The notes beneath the pieces were generated by a model, which was not told where the DNA came from, made no database searches, and was given only the letters and a program-made list of their open reading frames with translations. Positions 26,401 to 37,718 of a stretch of DNA of 64,000 bases are shown here, piece by piece. Each line of letters opens with the position of its first letter. Positions within the stretch are counted from its first letter, which is position 1. The position numbers were made by a program, and so were the translations under genes. The DNA comes from Sipunculus nudus (Eukaryota > Annelida > Sipuncula > Golfingiida > Sipunculidae). The DNA lies in assembly GCA_026874595.1 (NCBI GenBank), contig CM049312.1, forward strand, positions 77,411,429-77,475,428, given 5' to 3'.

Positions 26401-29400
26401 CCCCCCCCCCCAAATGGAACACATTGTCATCTCCGCAAAGGTCATATACATTTGATAAAACAAAACATTTATTTTACAATGAAGATAACTCTTTCTTTAT
26501 AGTACGTAGTATATCGTGATCCATGGATCGACATTTCATTCTAACATCTCCTGAATAAAAGATTCAATTCTACCTTTGTGTTCGTTTATCAGTCTAACCA
26601 TAGCGTTCACTGCATGTTCTTTTTTTATCAGGGACATGTCTGGGGTTGAATGCCAATCACAGTCACCCAAGCCGTCGTCTCCATGGTGATCAGCGGCCCC
26701 ATTCCTTTCTGATATAAAAGGCTGGGTGCAACCCCTATACACCGGCACCTAAAATATTAAATAAAAACGCTACACATTAATACGTTTAAGATTTGGAATA
26801 AATCTTCAATGAACTGTAATGTAGCCCCCCCCCCCTTAAGACGTTGAGGCTTATCGGGGTTGATGAGTTTATTTCAGTTTTTTTCTCAAAACCATTTTTG
26901 GTAAAATTGGTTGTGGGTGGACCTACCTAGGTTCCCCGAGTGAAAAACGACAGGTTTTATTAATTATTCTTACTTTCTTCTGTCATTTTCTGTTTGCTGA
27001 TCTAGCCATATCACTGAATCTCCAATATGGCTGATTTTCAAAAGCTGAAATTTGGGCACAATATTAGTCCTAGGTCACAGATTTGCACCTGATATTTATT
27101 TTTTACCTGAACCTTATTCCCAAGGTAAACTCCGTACCTGATTCCCCATTATCGCTCAACAGCGCACCATAAGGGGGAGATCCGAAGGTTAGGTATACCT
27201 AATAGCACGTGGTTGGGTTATATACGTAGAGCATTTCATCCAGAACAGAGACTGAAGCAAAGTGTGATGTCACAGGCACAAGTTAGAAATGACTTAAATT
27301 TAGCAATCATTGTTTTTATTCTTCCTTGAAAATTATATAAAAATAAATACTTAGCTTTTGATGAGATCAAGAATTCTCAGTCACAGGTTTTTTTTTCCTT
27401 TTCTTGACAAGAAGGGATTGCTTAGCGACTACATACAGCTACTTGTAAAGAGCTGCATGACTGAAGTTTTGCATAGTTAAATGATATATTTCACTAAATA
27501 TCTTATGATACCACTGTTAAATTAATAAATATCTGTTAACAATGGAAAAATATTCATCACGGGCCTGTTAAATATCGTCTTCTTTACCCACAGGTAAACC
27601 TTCAAGAACAGTACTTCACGCATGCACGAAGCTGACTTTGTTTAACGATATTTAAACACGTTAATTATAACACCTTATTACAATGAGATTCGAAACGCGC
27701 CTCGGAGAGGTCAACCTGTGATAATCTCTCTTGTATAATTAAATACTATTTTAGAGACCTTTAATACAGCACGGCGACAGGAATCTGTTATCCTTTGGTT
27801 TTCTTATTTTCAATGGCATATCATATATCCCTCATTTATGCTTATTTATTCAGCTGTGTTATAGTACACTATTGTTTTAATAGTGCAAATAAACAAGACC
27901 GAAATAAACCCACGTAGGCATCTAACGGCAGAGGTCAATAGATCAATTGCTTGTTTAACACTCACATTTAAAGACATGACAGGTCAGGTACGATTCCCAG
28001 TTGCTATAATTAGATTTTCCCGATTTTGTATTAGGGTAAGCCATGTTGACAGCAGTGTAGCTATGACAACACGTGGCCATATCCTAATTTTAAGGGATCA
28101 CAATTTATGTAAACAAAATTGAAATCGAATTAGTACTATGTATAAATAGGTTTTCATTATTTTTATTGTATTTTTAATTTATGAAATATTTGTACAGAGG
28201 ATTTTCATTATAACATATGAAATAGTAACACTGTGTATATCTCTTAAAAACCCTATAGGAAACTTACATCCAATCTTTCACAGACTTCCAGGACCCTAAG
28301 GGTGTTACGGCACACCTTGTCTAAAGTCACGTTTCCGTTGACGCAAGTGATAGCAATCACGGGGGCTGATAACGTCACTGATAGCGCCATCATGAGAGCC
28401 TGGGCGTCATCCACTCCTGTGTCCACGTCTATAATGTACTTGGTCCCCATTTCCTAAGAGGAAATTTTAGGAATAATTTATTTATCTGTTTATCACACAA
28501 TATTTCAACAGGATAGCTCATTCTGCAAGTGCTTTTTTCAATGACGTCCTTCTACAATTCAGAACATAAACTACAATGAATAAAGTTGACATATAGACAT
28601 GAGTACAAACAAGAAGTAGATAATATATATTGCATTTCAGTTTTACTCTAACAAGACATTTTAGGATGATCGACTCGACTACATTGATGCCAAAGATACC
28701 TAATGACTACATAGGCCACCATTAAGAACTAACATGAAAAAAAAATATCTGTATATTAGAACGTTACTGAGATATCAGTAAAACCGTACACTAAGATACC
28801 ATATGAACGTATAAGGGATATCAAAGATTAAAAACTTAAAGGAATTGACATTTCTCGGAGTGTGTGTTTCAATTATCTCTTGAAAGAAGGAAAATGGTTT
28901 TACCTCAAGAAATTGAGTAGCGCGTCTGTTCTACTCGAGAGTTTGAAAATGGGGTTTTGTAAATGTTGTGTGTGTTTTCAGGAGTACAAATTTACCCGTG
29001 CTGACATCTCAATCATATAGTTATAAACAAATACTCATAACATGAACCCAGTATAACCCTTTGCTTCCTAATCTTGTCGGCACGGTAATTCAAGTCAAAG
29101 GTATTATTCAGAAGTATTTCATTGCCCTGGAGTTTGCGGATTATTGTGTCAACCGTATGAATGTGTACATAGATAGCTTGAAATGAGCCTGTGTATTCAA
29201 GCAATATTTTTATTATTTGGATAATATGATTACGAGTCGGACTAATAAATTCATCCTTATGCGTGTCAGTGAGTGCGCGACTACGAATTCTAATAATGTA
29301 CCTCTGTTTGTTTTATTAGTACAATTAATTATTGTATTTACTTTGTCCTTTGGACTTCCCGTTCAGTGCGCTGGTGTGACTAGTAATAGACATGTGTCCT

Positions 29401-32400
29401 TGACGGTGGCAGTAATGCACTTAAATAACCTTATTGCACCATCTCGTGTGTTTTACATTTTTTGGTTCACTCTTCAAATCTGATCAAACTGTCTACTTAC
29501 AATATGAACCTTTCTTAACACCTCATCAGACGTTTCCCTGTAGTAAAGAATAAATCGCTTAGTTGCAGGAAACAAGGAACAGAAAATTTAAAGGGGCCCA
29601 ATCACCTATCTGACCTTTAAAATCTTAAGGTAATCCCTGGGAGCTTTTATAAAAATAGGCCAGAAAGCATGGACTTCACCGTACACAGGCTGCTTGTTTT
29701 GTTTATTCAAATGTGTTTATAAAATTTGGGGGCCCGCCAAAAATAATCAAAACAAATTTAACAAAGGCATCTAGCGGCAAGTCAAATAAGTCAGAGCTTT
29801 GGATATGGCGTTTTGACCTTTCTAACATCCGCATATGTGCAACCTACCACCTTACATTTTTTCATGTTTGTTAGCATTGCTGGGTTTACAAACATGCTGT
29901 TGATAAACAAGTTCATGCATTCTTCACGAGGGCCTTTTAAGAACTTTTCACAACCAAAATTACACGTTGATCATTTATATATACACAGAGGAAGCCAGAA
30001 ATCACATAAAATCCTTTTTCAAAAGGTAGGTGAATGGGCATCTTTTAAAGCCATCACAGTATAGATTCATATACATACTCCCATGTCTTTAGTAGCTACT
30101 CGTTCACAGACCTTGATTCAGTGATCCTTTCTAGTGTCCATTTCATGAATAATGGCAGTTGAACCAATCAAATGACTCGTGTAAATTTGTTTTATGCAAC
30201 TGCCGGAGAACGTTCTGGAACACGTGTTTACCATAGCCACGGGGCACGAGGGAATCGAAGTTTTGCCCAACCAAAGCCATATAAACCGATTCCGTTTCTT
30301 TTGCATGTGTTCTTGTTCATACAGCGTGTAAACAATGTATCGTTTTCAATTTTTGCTTTGGATTTGATTGACAATTTTGATTTGAATTCTAAAACGTAAG
30401 GACTAGTAATGAAATATAGGGCCACAGTGGGTCGCTAAATCAAGGCCTGTGAAAAGCTAAGCTGCCACATACTTGATTGTATGATTATAAACATATTGCA
30501 TTTAACAATGTATTCACAAAAAAAAATGTTTCGTGTAATGAAAAAAAAGTCCTTGAAACTTATGAATTTGCATAAAACCTACCAGCTTCCCTCAAACCGT
30601 CAGTTTGCAGCCGAGATGCTCCACGTTCAACCCGAGAGAGTTTATCAGCGAGAGATCATGCAAGGGTATATGCATTGTACTTTGCAATCTGATAGTATCA
30701 TGGTGACTTGACATATATTTTCCTCTGACATTAACATTCATTGCCCTTTGACAAAAAGGCCACAGCATAACTATAATTTACGGAATAGCCTCTCTTATAA
30801 TTAAGTCCGGAGTAATATTGCTGAGGCCACACCATACAAATATATTGTTCTGCCGACACTGGAAGAAACAAAATATAGAGCAAGCTGTCGATTTTTAGTT
30901 TGGTTATTAACTGCACAGGATTAAAGTTTTCCTTTTAATATCTTGGCCTGTCACTGGCAAACAAACAGTGTTATATGTAATATCCTTTGGTGCGATTCGC
31001 AGGGGAGACTATTTTCAAACATTAATGTGGCCTTCCATCTACCATTTTATCTCTTTGCATTATTGCCCTCTGATATTGCAGAGCCTATACGACCAGCGTA
31101 TTGGCTGTCAGAGTGCCGTTACGTCTTTCAACGAGGAAAGACCTTTAAGGTTCTATGAGGATGCAAATATTTTCGTCATATTGGACAACGCCTCATGGCC
31201 TACAAGTTCACTATCAATTAACATAAACCAGACAAATTCTTGGGTTGTTTTGTTTACTTTTTAACAACACCTACCACGAGCGAGAAAAATACCGTTTTAA
31301 CTCAGCATATCGGTAAATCCCTCTGTATATTTGTTGACTTTCAGACCGCAAGGATCGCACGGGTTTCTAAACGGAATCCAACGTCCACGCGATACAGGAA
31401 ATAACTCGTTACCATAGAGACGGACGGAGTTTTGTGGTTATTCATCATTCGTAGCCTAATGTTAAGGGCTGTTTACCACCTTATCAGTGCAACATGATTG
31501 AATAACACTGAGTTGCATTTCTCCGTACAGCTTGTATCACTACTCAAGTTAGGCTTACCAGCCCAATATACCTACCAACTGAGGCTGGGCTGGGCCGGCG
31601 AGTGCACACAGACCTTCCGATTTCGCGCGCTTATTACCAGATTGTTCCGGCCATTTTGATCACTTCTGCTTTCATCTTATGGATTGCTTTTGTCGTAAAG
31701 AGTGATGAAAAAGGAAAAAAAATGGTGGAAAAGACGGCCGATATTCTGGTCGGTTCCGTCATCACATCTACCGAATTTTCCATCCTGATAAAAATTCACC
31801 CAAAATCCTCGACTGATTTTTCTTCCAGATTAAAAAAAAAAAAATTCGACCGTGACCCCCTGACAAAATTTTTTTCGGCTCCAAAAAACTCGTTAGATGG
31901 GAGGCCGGCTTTAAACAGTGATAAGAGATGTTTTAATGAATTGTATATTCTATGATGAAGAAATGTCTTTATATAATTTCAAGTTTTATAAATTTGGAAT
32001 TTTGAAAGAGTACTGCTTAAAGATTATTTATTTAAAATTATTTTTACATTTTAATGTGTTTATTTTGTTAAGCCTAATTCTTCAGCTTTTTATTAGAATG
32101 GTGCACATACAGTATAGCATAAATTATGACTACAGCTTAGTTGTGGAATTAATACACTTAAAACTAGAAATATGCTTTATCAGGAATGCAGGTCTCCATT
32201 TTGACGGTTCTAAATGTGGGATGCTTCCCCAAAACGCATTAGCATTCTCTTATTCGACCCTAGGTAAAACCAAATAGTTTTATCGAGATGGAGTTAGTAC
32301 TGGGATCGATGTACAGCATTAAAAAGATACGCGTGGCAGCACCCGTGGTTTTATTGCTGCTGCCTATTGGACTCTGGGGGCCCATTGTATTCGCGGTGTT

Positions 32401-33582
32401 TCGTTATCGCGACACCTTGTTAAAGTCAGACAGTACAACTGCTGCGTCCGATGCTGTTTGCGGTAGCCATGCCTTAGCACTGGTATGCTGAGTGATTTCC
32501 ATAAATTTTCATGAAATTTTATGCAAGCGGAAGTTAAAATTTAATGCATCTCCATCATCTAATTAAAAGACACATATATGCGCAGTCACCGGCTACCGAC
32601 TCCTTATATACCGGTTGCCACACTTAGTGTTTTTGGAGTCCCGCTGCTTTCAATCTCAGCATGTCCAGTGCGAAGCAGTGCTGGATATATATATAAAATA
32701 GCACTGTGATTTTTTTATTGTTTCTGACATTACTGCACAGCTGCAGTATTATTTTATTCTTCCCAAAAAAAGTCAATTTTATATGCTTGCAATTGAGGTA
32801 ATTTCTTTGCGTGTAACTTATCGGTGAGCAAAGCGCGCCGTTGTTAAAAATTGGTCTGTCCCGGCTGAAAAATGAGTGGCGTTCCTATACAATAACATAA
32901 TTTTCGAAGATGTTTTATGCCAGAAAATCCCCTGGTGAAATCTGCTTTAATACCAAGTAACCTACAATGTTACAGTGCCAACTAAATTTATGCTAATTAA
33001 ATCTTACAAGTTCATTACATCGGAAAAGAATATTTATCTGGTATATGACAGCTTCCTCGCCATCCTCGGCGATGTATCAGGGATAACAATAACGCAGTAG
33101 GCGAGCGCCGGTAGCCAGATCAAAGAGCTTTAACACCTTGTTGCTAGGTTTCTTATCAAGATCGCAAGCGACATCAGACGCGAACCGCGATCCCAGTGCT
33201 AACTCCATCTTATTGTATCTTCGTGGTACAACCAGTACCGCTTGTCTGTGTCAACAAGCTTGTTGAGATAAACAAGCGGTACTGGTTGTACCAAATTCGG
33301 CCCATACTCCCAGGTTCATTCGTGCAGAAGTTCCCCCAACCTTTGAAATGGGACCTGACGTTGAATTACATTAAAGTCATTTAAACTGGTTGCATGTAAT
33401 AGAGAGCAAACTCCCTTTAACGATAATCACGGAGAAACACCCCAGATAATTGTCCTGTACATAAATTATGTTCACAAATGGTTCAAGGGTGTTTATTTAA
33501 CAGTTTTATACAAACAAATGCTACTTACCCGACTTAATTCTTCCTCACTGTACGACTCATCCATTTGTCGACTGACGGCCAT
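20173..33582 (-). CDS. Nucleoside hydrolase A (IU-nucleoside hydrolase family), six coding exons
   Basis: Predicted to hydrolyse the N-glycosidic bond of ribonucleosides, releasing base and ribose for purine/pyrimidine salvage, probably in the cytosol: no signal peptide is seen. Coding exons in order: 33582-33529, 28453-28268, 26748-26574, 23208-23092, 21078-20939, 20496-20173. They sum to 996 bp (331 residues), normal for the family, with junction phases 0,0,1,1,0 and GT-AG introns. The calcium/ribose signature DVDTGVDDA is at residues 27-35. EFN (E187, N189) and DPEAA match the ribose-binding segment. Near the C-terminus the active-site pair usually written His-Asp is Cys-Asp (C262-D263), so leaving-group activation or base preference may differ from protozoan enzymes. 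Substrate is not known. It lies head to head with the lectin gene and has a tandem paralogue at 50.5-63.5 kb. Introns hold MITEs and repeats. Start chosen at MAVSRQMDE in exon 1; an internal Met in exon 2 is the alternative. Confidence 0.88.
20939..21078 (-). CDS. Nucleoside hydrolase A, coding exon 5
   Basis: Acceptor 'taattctag', donor 'gtacgtgt', 140 bp, phase 1 to 0. It encodes KGNIST.AEFNFYADPEAARL and ends in YGW. The donor is fixed by comparison with paralogue B, which breaks at the same codon with the same gtacgtg; the open frame continuing into the intron is not coding. Confidence 0.88.
22731..22908. mobile_element. MITE 'GGATCCAGGATTT' family, copy in intron 4 of hydrolase A
   Basis: The ends CATGGGCAGATCCAG and, reversed, CAGAAGTGGATCGG resemble the terminal repeats of the better copy at 56642-56847. 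Internal blocks 'ccacagatccggaaaaggggtgtcca' and 'gaacccctggacccccc' are shared. Flanks TATAA / TATAT give only a partial target duplication. Confidence 0.7.
23092..23208 (-). CDS. Nucleoside hydrolase A, coding exon 4
   Basis: Acceptor 'ctttaacag', donor 'gtaacaat', 117 bp, phase 1 to 1. It encodes EVTLIALAPLTNVATAL, then CVIMGGNIHG, the core beta-strand and substrate pocket. The protein is identical to exon 4 of paralogue B. Confidence 0.93.
24517..24640 (-). repeat. (TAA)n microsatellite plus LINE-like 3' tail
   Basis: A (TAA/TTA)n tract is followed by reverse-complement sequence containing 'ggccggaggctttgacacttgaataaac', typical in style of non-LTR retrotransposon 3' untranslated ends. 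No coding part remains. Confidence 0.4.
25100..25550 (-). mobile_element. TTAA-flanked MITE, reversed copy in intron 3 of hydrolase A
   Basis: Reverse complement of the family at 29588-30048 and 40196-40662: it shares 'cttataacgcc', 'atcaacaac', 'gcaatgttgacaaac', 'gggtggtgggttgcatat', 'ggcgggcccc' and the end 'aaaggtgactgaccccTTTAA'. The right TTAA is at 25547-25550. The left end is decayed, so its boundary is approximate. Confidence 0.7.
25676..26050 (+). mobile_element. 'GATAAATTGACG' repeat family, copy 1
   Basis: Starts near 'gagggacgtcaata', contains 'agagaataatatctatatattggaatgaaatatattaataattaga' and ends 'gaagataaattgacgcta'. It is colinear with 37415-37810. A poly-C run sits near its right end. 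It lies in intron 3 of hydrolase A. Confidence 0.65.
26230..26345 (+). mobile_element. MITE 'GGATCCAGGATTT' family, truncated copy
   Basis: Starts 'gggtggatccaagatttaag' and keeps 'ggggtccaaccctgga', 'ccaggtccgggaaagaggggg' and 'aggcccc'; the right terminal repeat is lost. Confidence 0.6.
26574..26748 (-). CDS. Nucleoside hydrolase A, coding exon 3
   Basis: Acceptor 'aatattttag', donor 'gtagaatt', 175 bp, entering in phase 0 and leaving in phase 1. It encodes VPVYRGC, the HGDDGLGD loop and KEHAVNAMVRLINEHK, all family landmarks. It begins with a GTG valine codon after the splice, not a start. Confidence 0.92.
26840..27175 (+). repeat. Interspersed repeat family R4, copy 2 (best copy)
   Basis: Contains 'ggcttatcggggttgatgag', 'gttgtgggtggacctacctaggt', 'tcttctgtcattttctgtttgc', 'aaagctgaaatttgggcac', 'gtcctaggtcacagatt' and 'cccattatcgctca'. 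It shares these in order with three other copies. It lies in intron 2 of hydrolase A. Confidence 0.65.
28268..28453 (-). CDS. Nucleoside hydrolase A, coding exon 2
   Basis: Acceptor 'tttcctcttag', donor 'gtaagttt', 186 bp, phase 0 at both ends. It encodes the N-terminal strand with DVDTGVDDA and the CVNGN / NTLRVLE segment that supplies the metal and ribose ligands of this family. Confidence 0.92.
29588..30048 (+). mobile_element. TTAA-flanked MITE in intron 1 of hydrolase A
   Basis: TTAA at 29588-29591 and 30045-30048 bound the copy. Ends are imperfect inverted repeats: TTAAAGGGGCCCAATCACC on the left and, reversed, AAGATGCCCATTCACC on the right. The core matches 40196-40662 ('taaaaataggccagaaa', 'ggcatctagcggcaagtca', 'gcatatgtgcaacctac'). 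TTAA targeting suggests piggyBac-like mobilisation. No transposase. Confidence 0.78.
30060..33200. other. Rest of hydrolase A intron 1, no supported gene
   Basis: Several open stretches occur (30172-30399, 30943-31264, 31602-31955, 32288-32491). Two have hydrophobic segments but none shows a domain, homologous partner or matching splice sites. The block 'gagatggagttag.actgggatcg' at 32284-32308 recurs inverted at 33190-33213, pointing to repeat content. Confidence 0.4.
33224..33293. repeat. Nested inverted repeat (22 bp arms around a 16 bp palindrome)
   Basis: Arms 33224-33245 (TGGTACAACCAGTACCGCTT...) and 33272-33293 are exact reverse complements. The loop contains a second perfect palindrome, TCAACAAGCTTGTTGA, at 33252-33267. 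It lies about 240 bp from coding exon 1 of hydrolase A. Confidence 0.85.
33529..33582 (-). CDS. Nucleoside hydrolase A, coding exon 1
   Basis: Encodes MAVSRQMDESYSEEELSR, 18 codons, ending with donor gtaagtag in phase 0. It precedes the catalytic domain and adds a short acidic N-terminal extension. It is linked to exon 2 only by phase and splice sites, about 5.1 kb away, so it is the least certain exon of this gene. Confidence 0.65.
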
Positions 33583-34049
33583 CAATCCTCGTGCAGTCTT
33601 CTGGCCAATGCATGCGTATTATTAAGCAGTACGGCCTTTCACAGCCGACGCGTGCCTTAACCATAGACCTATTTGGCCTAAAAGTGCATGTTTATCTTAA
33701 ATAACTTTTTTCCTGAAGAGATTACAACGAACTGCTTGCTTGGCTATAAAAAGTATTTATCAGTTAGTTAGCTTTGTTCACAAATCACGGCATTGATCTG
33801 ACCTTTGTTTATTATCTGGAAAAAAACTTCCGCTTTGTTGTAAACACGTGCGTTTGTGGTCATCGTGTCCATTCAAATGAAGCAGCTTGTTGTGAGTGAA
33901 AGCCCATCAGGAAAACGACTTGCCGAGAGAATGGCGAGCAGAAGGACCGAAATCTGAGAAGCCCATTCTGGGTTGTAAAATAAGACTGTTATCAGTTTTA
34001 GATTTCGTGGCGAGTATTATTTTTGATCCGAAAATTAAGGTCGCACAAC

Positions 34050-34400
34050 ATTATTTTCCTACCTGTACTGTAGTGCGGGGCGAGTTTTCCTACCTGTAGT
34101 GCGGGGCGAGTTTTCCTACCTGTAATGCGGGACGAGTTTTTCTACCTGTAGTGCGGGACGAGTTTTCCTACCTGTATTGTAGTGTGGGGCGGGTTTTCCT
34201 ACCTGTAGTGCGTGTTGAGTTTCCTACCTGTAGTGGGGACGTGTTTTACTACCTGTTCTGTGGGGCGATTTTTCCTACCTGTACTGTAGTAAGGGGGCGT
34301 GTTTCCTGCCTGTAGTGCGAGACGAGTTTTCCTACGTTAACTACAGTGTGGGGCAAGTTTTCCCACCTGTAGTGTTGGACAAGTTTTCCTATCCTAATGT
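34050..34400 (+). repeat. Minisatellite, 26-32 bp unit
   Basis: About a dozen imperfect repeats of 'ttttcctacctgtagtgcggggcgag', with insertions such as 'tactgtag'. It lies in the interval between the divergent hydrolase A and lectin genes. Confidence 0.85.
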
Positions 34401-34559
34401 ATAATTTGATATTTAAAAGCTAACTAGTTGGTAATGGAATGCAAATGTCCACCGTTTTCATTGGAATTTTCATTCAAATTGCAAATTAACAAATTTACAT
34501 TGCGATTCCAGTTTCAAATAACTGACTTAGGAATAGCTAGCCGAATAAAATTCCGAACT

Positions 34560-34860
34560 TGAACTGGATAATGAAAACTGTGGCATTAACATCTGAAAGG
34601 TTAGAATGCCAAACTTTACACTTTGCATTCCTGGTCGTCGTTCATATCTCGGCTTCCTGGGGAGCATACACCCAGCACACGTCAACATGGGCGCAATAAG
34701 GTTATCTAGTCTACATGTCGCCTGGCTTACATCCATGACCTGTACCCAATGACTCCTTGGTGGAAAGAGCGCAGCCTGTTGCAAAAGACTAAGCGGCAGT
34801 CTTAGCTAGGAAAGCGGTCTGAGTTGGACTCGAACCGACAACCATACGCTCAGTTTTGCA
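34560..34860 (-). repeat. Possible tRNA-derived SINE, minus strand
   Basis: The reverse strand carries a good pol III B-box-like sequence (GGTTCGAGTCC near 34834-34844). A body of about 280 bp with no coding potential follows. The A-box is not clear. The head side abuts an (ATTT)n tract. Confidence 0.35.
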
Positions 34861-35537
34861 AAATAATCATTTATTTATTTATTTATTTATTCATTCTAAG
34901 TGTACCCTTACTTCAGGGAATGAAGATCATACAAAATCGGTGAGCCTATAGATGTGAATGAAAGATTTTAATGTCACATCTATTGAAGACAGTTCCTCTG
35001 CTGGTGGAATTAAGTACTCGAAAGACAAGTTGGTCATCAATCTGGCGTTGGTGGACATATATGCTCGCCTTGTGTTCCGTAACCCATCGACTGACAATTT
35101 TCCTCTTTCTCATTTATGTGAGAAGAAACCAATTAATAATTCAATTAGCAACTTGAAACCAAGACAGACTAACCAATTAATGTAATTGTATCGGCAATAA
35201 TGGTAAGTATTAATACTTACAATAGTTTAGTTACCCTATTCAACACCTGCCAGGGCATCTTACTGAAGCGAGTTTATGGAATCAATAATACTCTATAAAC
35301 ATGTCAGCCTTAACAAGAGAAACTAGGCTAGAAACTAACACATGCATTGTATATACTTTTAATGAATAATTTAATTATTATAGGGAGATTCATCTAAAAA
35401 AAAAAATGCAAGCATTTTCGGACATTGTTAATGTAATATGTGGATTGTTGCATTTCGTACGTTCCCAATGCTCTGTTCAGAGAGGGAATGGTTACAAGCG
35501 GCAGCACCGAGTCATGAAGCTTAAGTACACAGAGACT

Positions 35538-35592
35538 ATGGGACTAAAACCTGAAGTGAATTTAATCATGTTCTTGGTCGCTAGTATTTCAG
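35538..35592 (+). CDS. Lectin gene, coding exon 1 (signal peptide)
   Basis: Encodes MGLKPEVNLIMFLVASIS, ending in phase 1 with donor gtaaaata. The alternative start MKLKYTET at 35514 is in the same frame. Joining to exon 2 gives a hydrophobic core ending VCSA|A, a plausible signal peptidase site. Confidence 0.75.
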
Positions 35593-37659
35593 GTAAAATA
35601 ACCATTAAGCCTTCCCAGCATGGGGGAGGCTTATAAGGGGTGATGAGATTATTACAATATCATAATTTGGTCAAATGTGTTTGTGGGTGGAATTCATTAG
35701 GTACCCCAAAAGGGCACAATTATCAATTACATTTTTTTCTTTTTTTTTTCTTCCTGCTGTCCGTTTCTTGTGCTTAATCTAAAATATGGGTGATTTAAAT
35801 AACTATATTAGGCGCATTAGTCATTGGTGATAGACCTGCACATTATACTATTGTTTAATTTGACCGATGATTGCCAAGATCGTTCAATCGATAGCCGATT
35901 TCCCATTATAGCTCAGTTTAAAAAATCTGGAGAGACTTTCAGTACTTGCAAAAATCTGATTTAATGTATATTTGATATTTATATCTAACACAGCATTCAT
36001 TAATCTGTTGTTTTATGTAACCGTTACAGTTTGTTCTGCTGCCATGACAACAGGGAGACTGTATCGACAGGAGGATAATCTCAGGGCTTTGACAGATGAT
36101 ATAAGAATCGTGCGAACTAACGGAAAAAATAAAGAACAGCACATCCAATGTATGTTTGAGTGTAATGCAAGGCTCTCTTGTACGGCTGTCAATCTGTTCA
36201 AAAATAGAAGCTGTCAACTTGTCCTGTCGTCGAGGTATGACTTGGTGCCATGCGACGGATGTTACGTCATCAGTGCTCAACGCGGTGAGCCAGGTGAGAG
36301 TTTATGTGTCGATTATGATGTGCAAGCCGATACCTTAAAGCAATTCATTATTGTCCGTTACTCACCCACATTTTCTGAAGAATTTTTGTGATTACTGTCT
36401 TACTCTGCGTACATATTAATAAACTGTAGGTATTTTCTGAGAGGAACAGTTCTTATTACGCCTCTGTGGAGGGTGTATAAGCTTGTTTATCTTCAAGTTG
36501 TTTTAAACACAGCAATGTAACATACGGAGAAACTAAACAGTCTAAGGTGGATCCCTGCCTATACGAGGAATTGAACGGTCACTAGTTGCAAAATACCCTT
36601 AGCAAAACTCCTCCCACAATGCTGAATGTTTTTTAATTATTTTGGCTGCCCCCTGTTATAAACGCGTGCATAAAAACAAAACGAAGAATCAGTGTTTGGT
36701 GGGATACGCGTTTTTTTTGGCCTATTTTTAGGGTCAAGGGACTTTTTAGTTAATAGACGTCAGATATTGATATAGGCCCCTTTAAAATGTAAAGGGCATG
36801 AAATGCCAGCCTGTAAACAGACGTGAAACTCAGCATAATGCCATAACAAAATAAATTAGTCATACAAGAGACTCTAGGACCGAAAAACTGATCGCTTGGA
36901 TGAATACAAATAAAAATATTTACATGGTGCATATAAAAAAGCGCATTCCATTTTCATATTATGGTGGCTGATTCAGGACTCTACAAAAAAAATTGATCTT
37001 GAGTAATAGAACTCGAGATCTCGGGGGGGGGGGGGGTGTCAAAATTGCCACCTGTCGCAATCGAAGACTTCCCACAAATACATCTGGCCTAGATTCAGAC
37101 AAACTAGAGTTGTTTAAATGACAAAAGATTGAATTTTGACAAACACGTGGAAATGAACATAAGGTACAGCATGTACCCAGTGGGATCATTTTGATTTTGC
37201 TTATATTTATAACAGGTTCCAGGTATCAGATATCGGAATAGATACCTTCACCTTTGTTACATCTGCGTAATATCTTTTACGCAGATATTATCTGCGTAAT
37301 CACCTGTGTAATATCTCCAGATATTATATTTTTTCTGTGTCCTAATTGAGCCAAAAACATACCTGATGAGAATATTGCCAAGAGAACTTTATATGAGAAC
37401 TTTATAATGATATGCAGGGGCGTCAATACAAGGTTGATGGGGGCATATACACTCCCCCCCCAAACATTTCAGCAAGGGTGGATGGTCAATGTAATCATCC
37501 GCCTGATATTAAGAGAATAATATCTATATATTGGAAATGAAATATATTAATAATTAGAAAAAAAACTTTAGTTCCTTTTCTAAGTTTACTTTTAAATATT
37601 TTATATCTTAAATGGTTTAGAATTAACGTATCCTTTATTTTGTCAACTTTACACTAATT

Positions 37660-37718
<59 letters not shown>

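Noticed and set aside
31602-31955. 117-codon frame with a hydrophobic segment
   Set aside because: Ends in low-complexity Lys/Ser sequence and has no conserved partner; chance frame in an intron.
32288-32491. 67-codon frame with a membrane-like segment
   Set aside because: The 5' part is an inverted repeat shared with 33190-33213, so it is repeat sequence.
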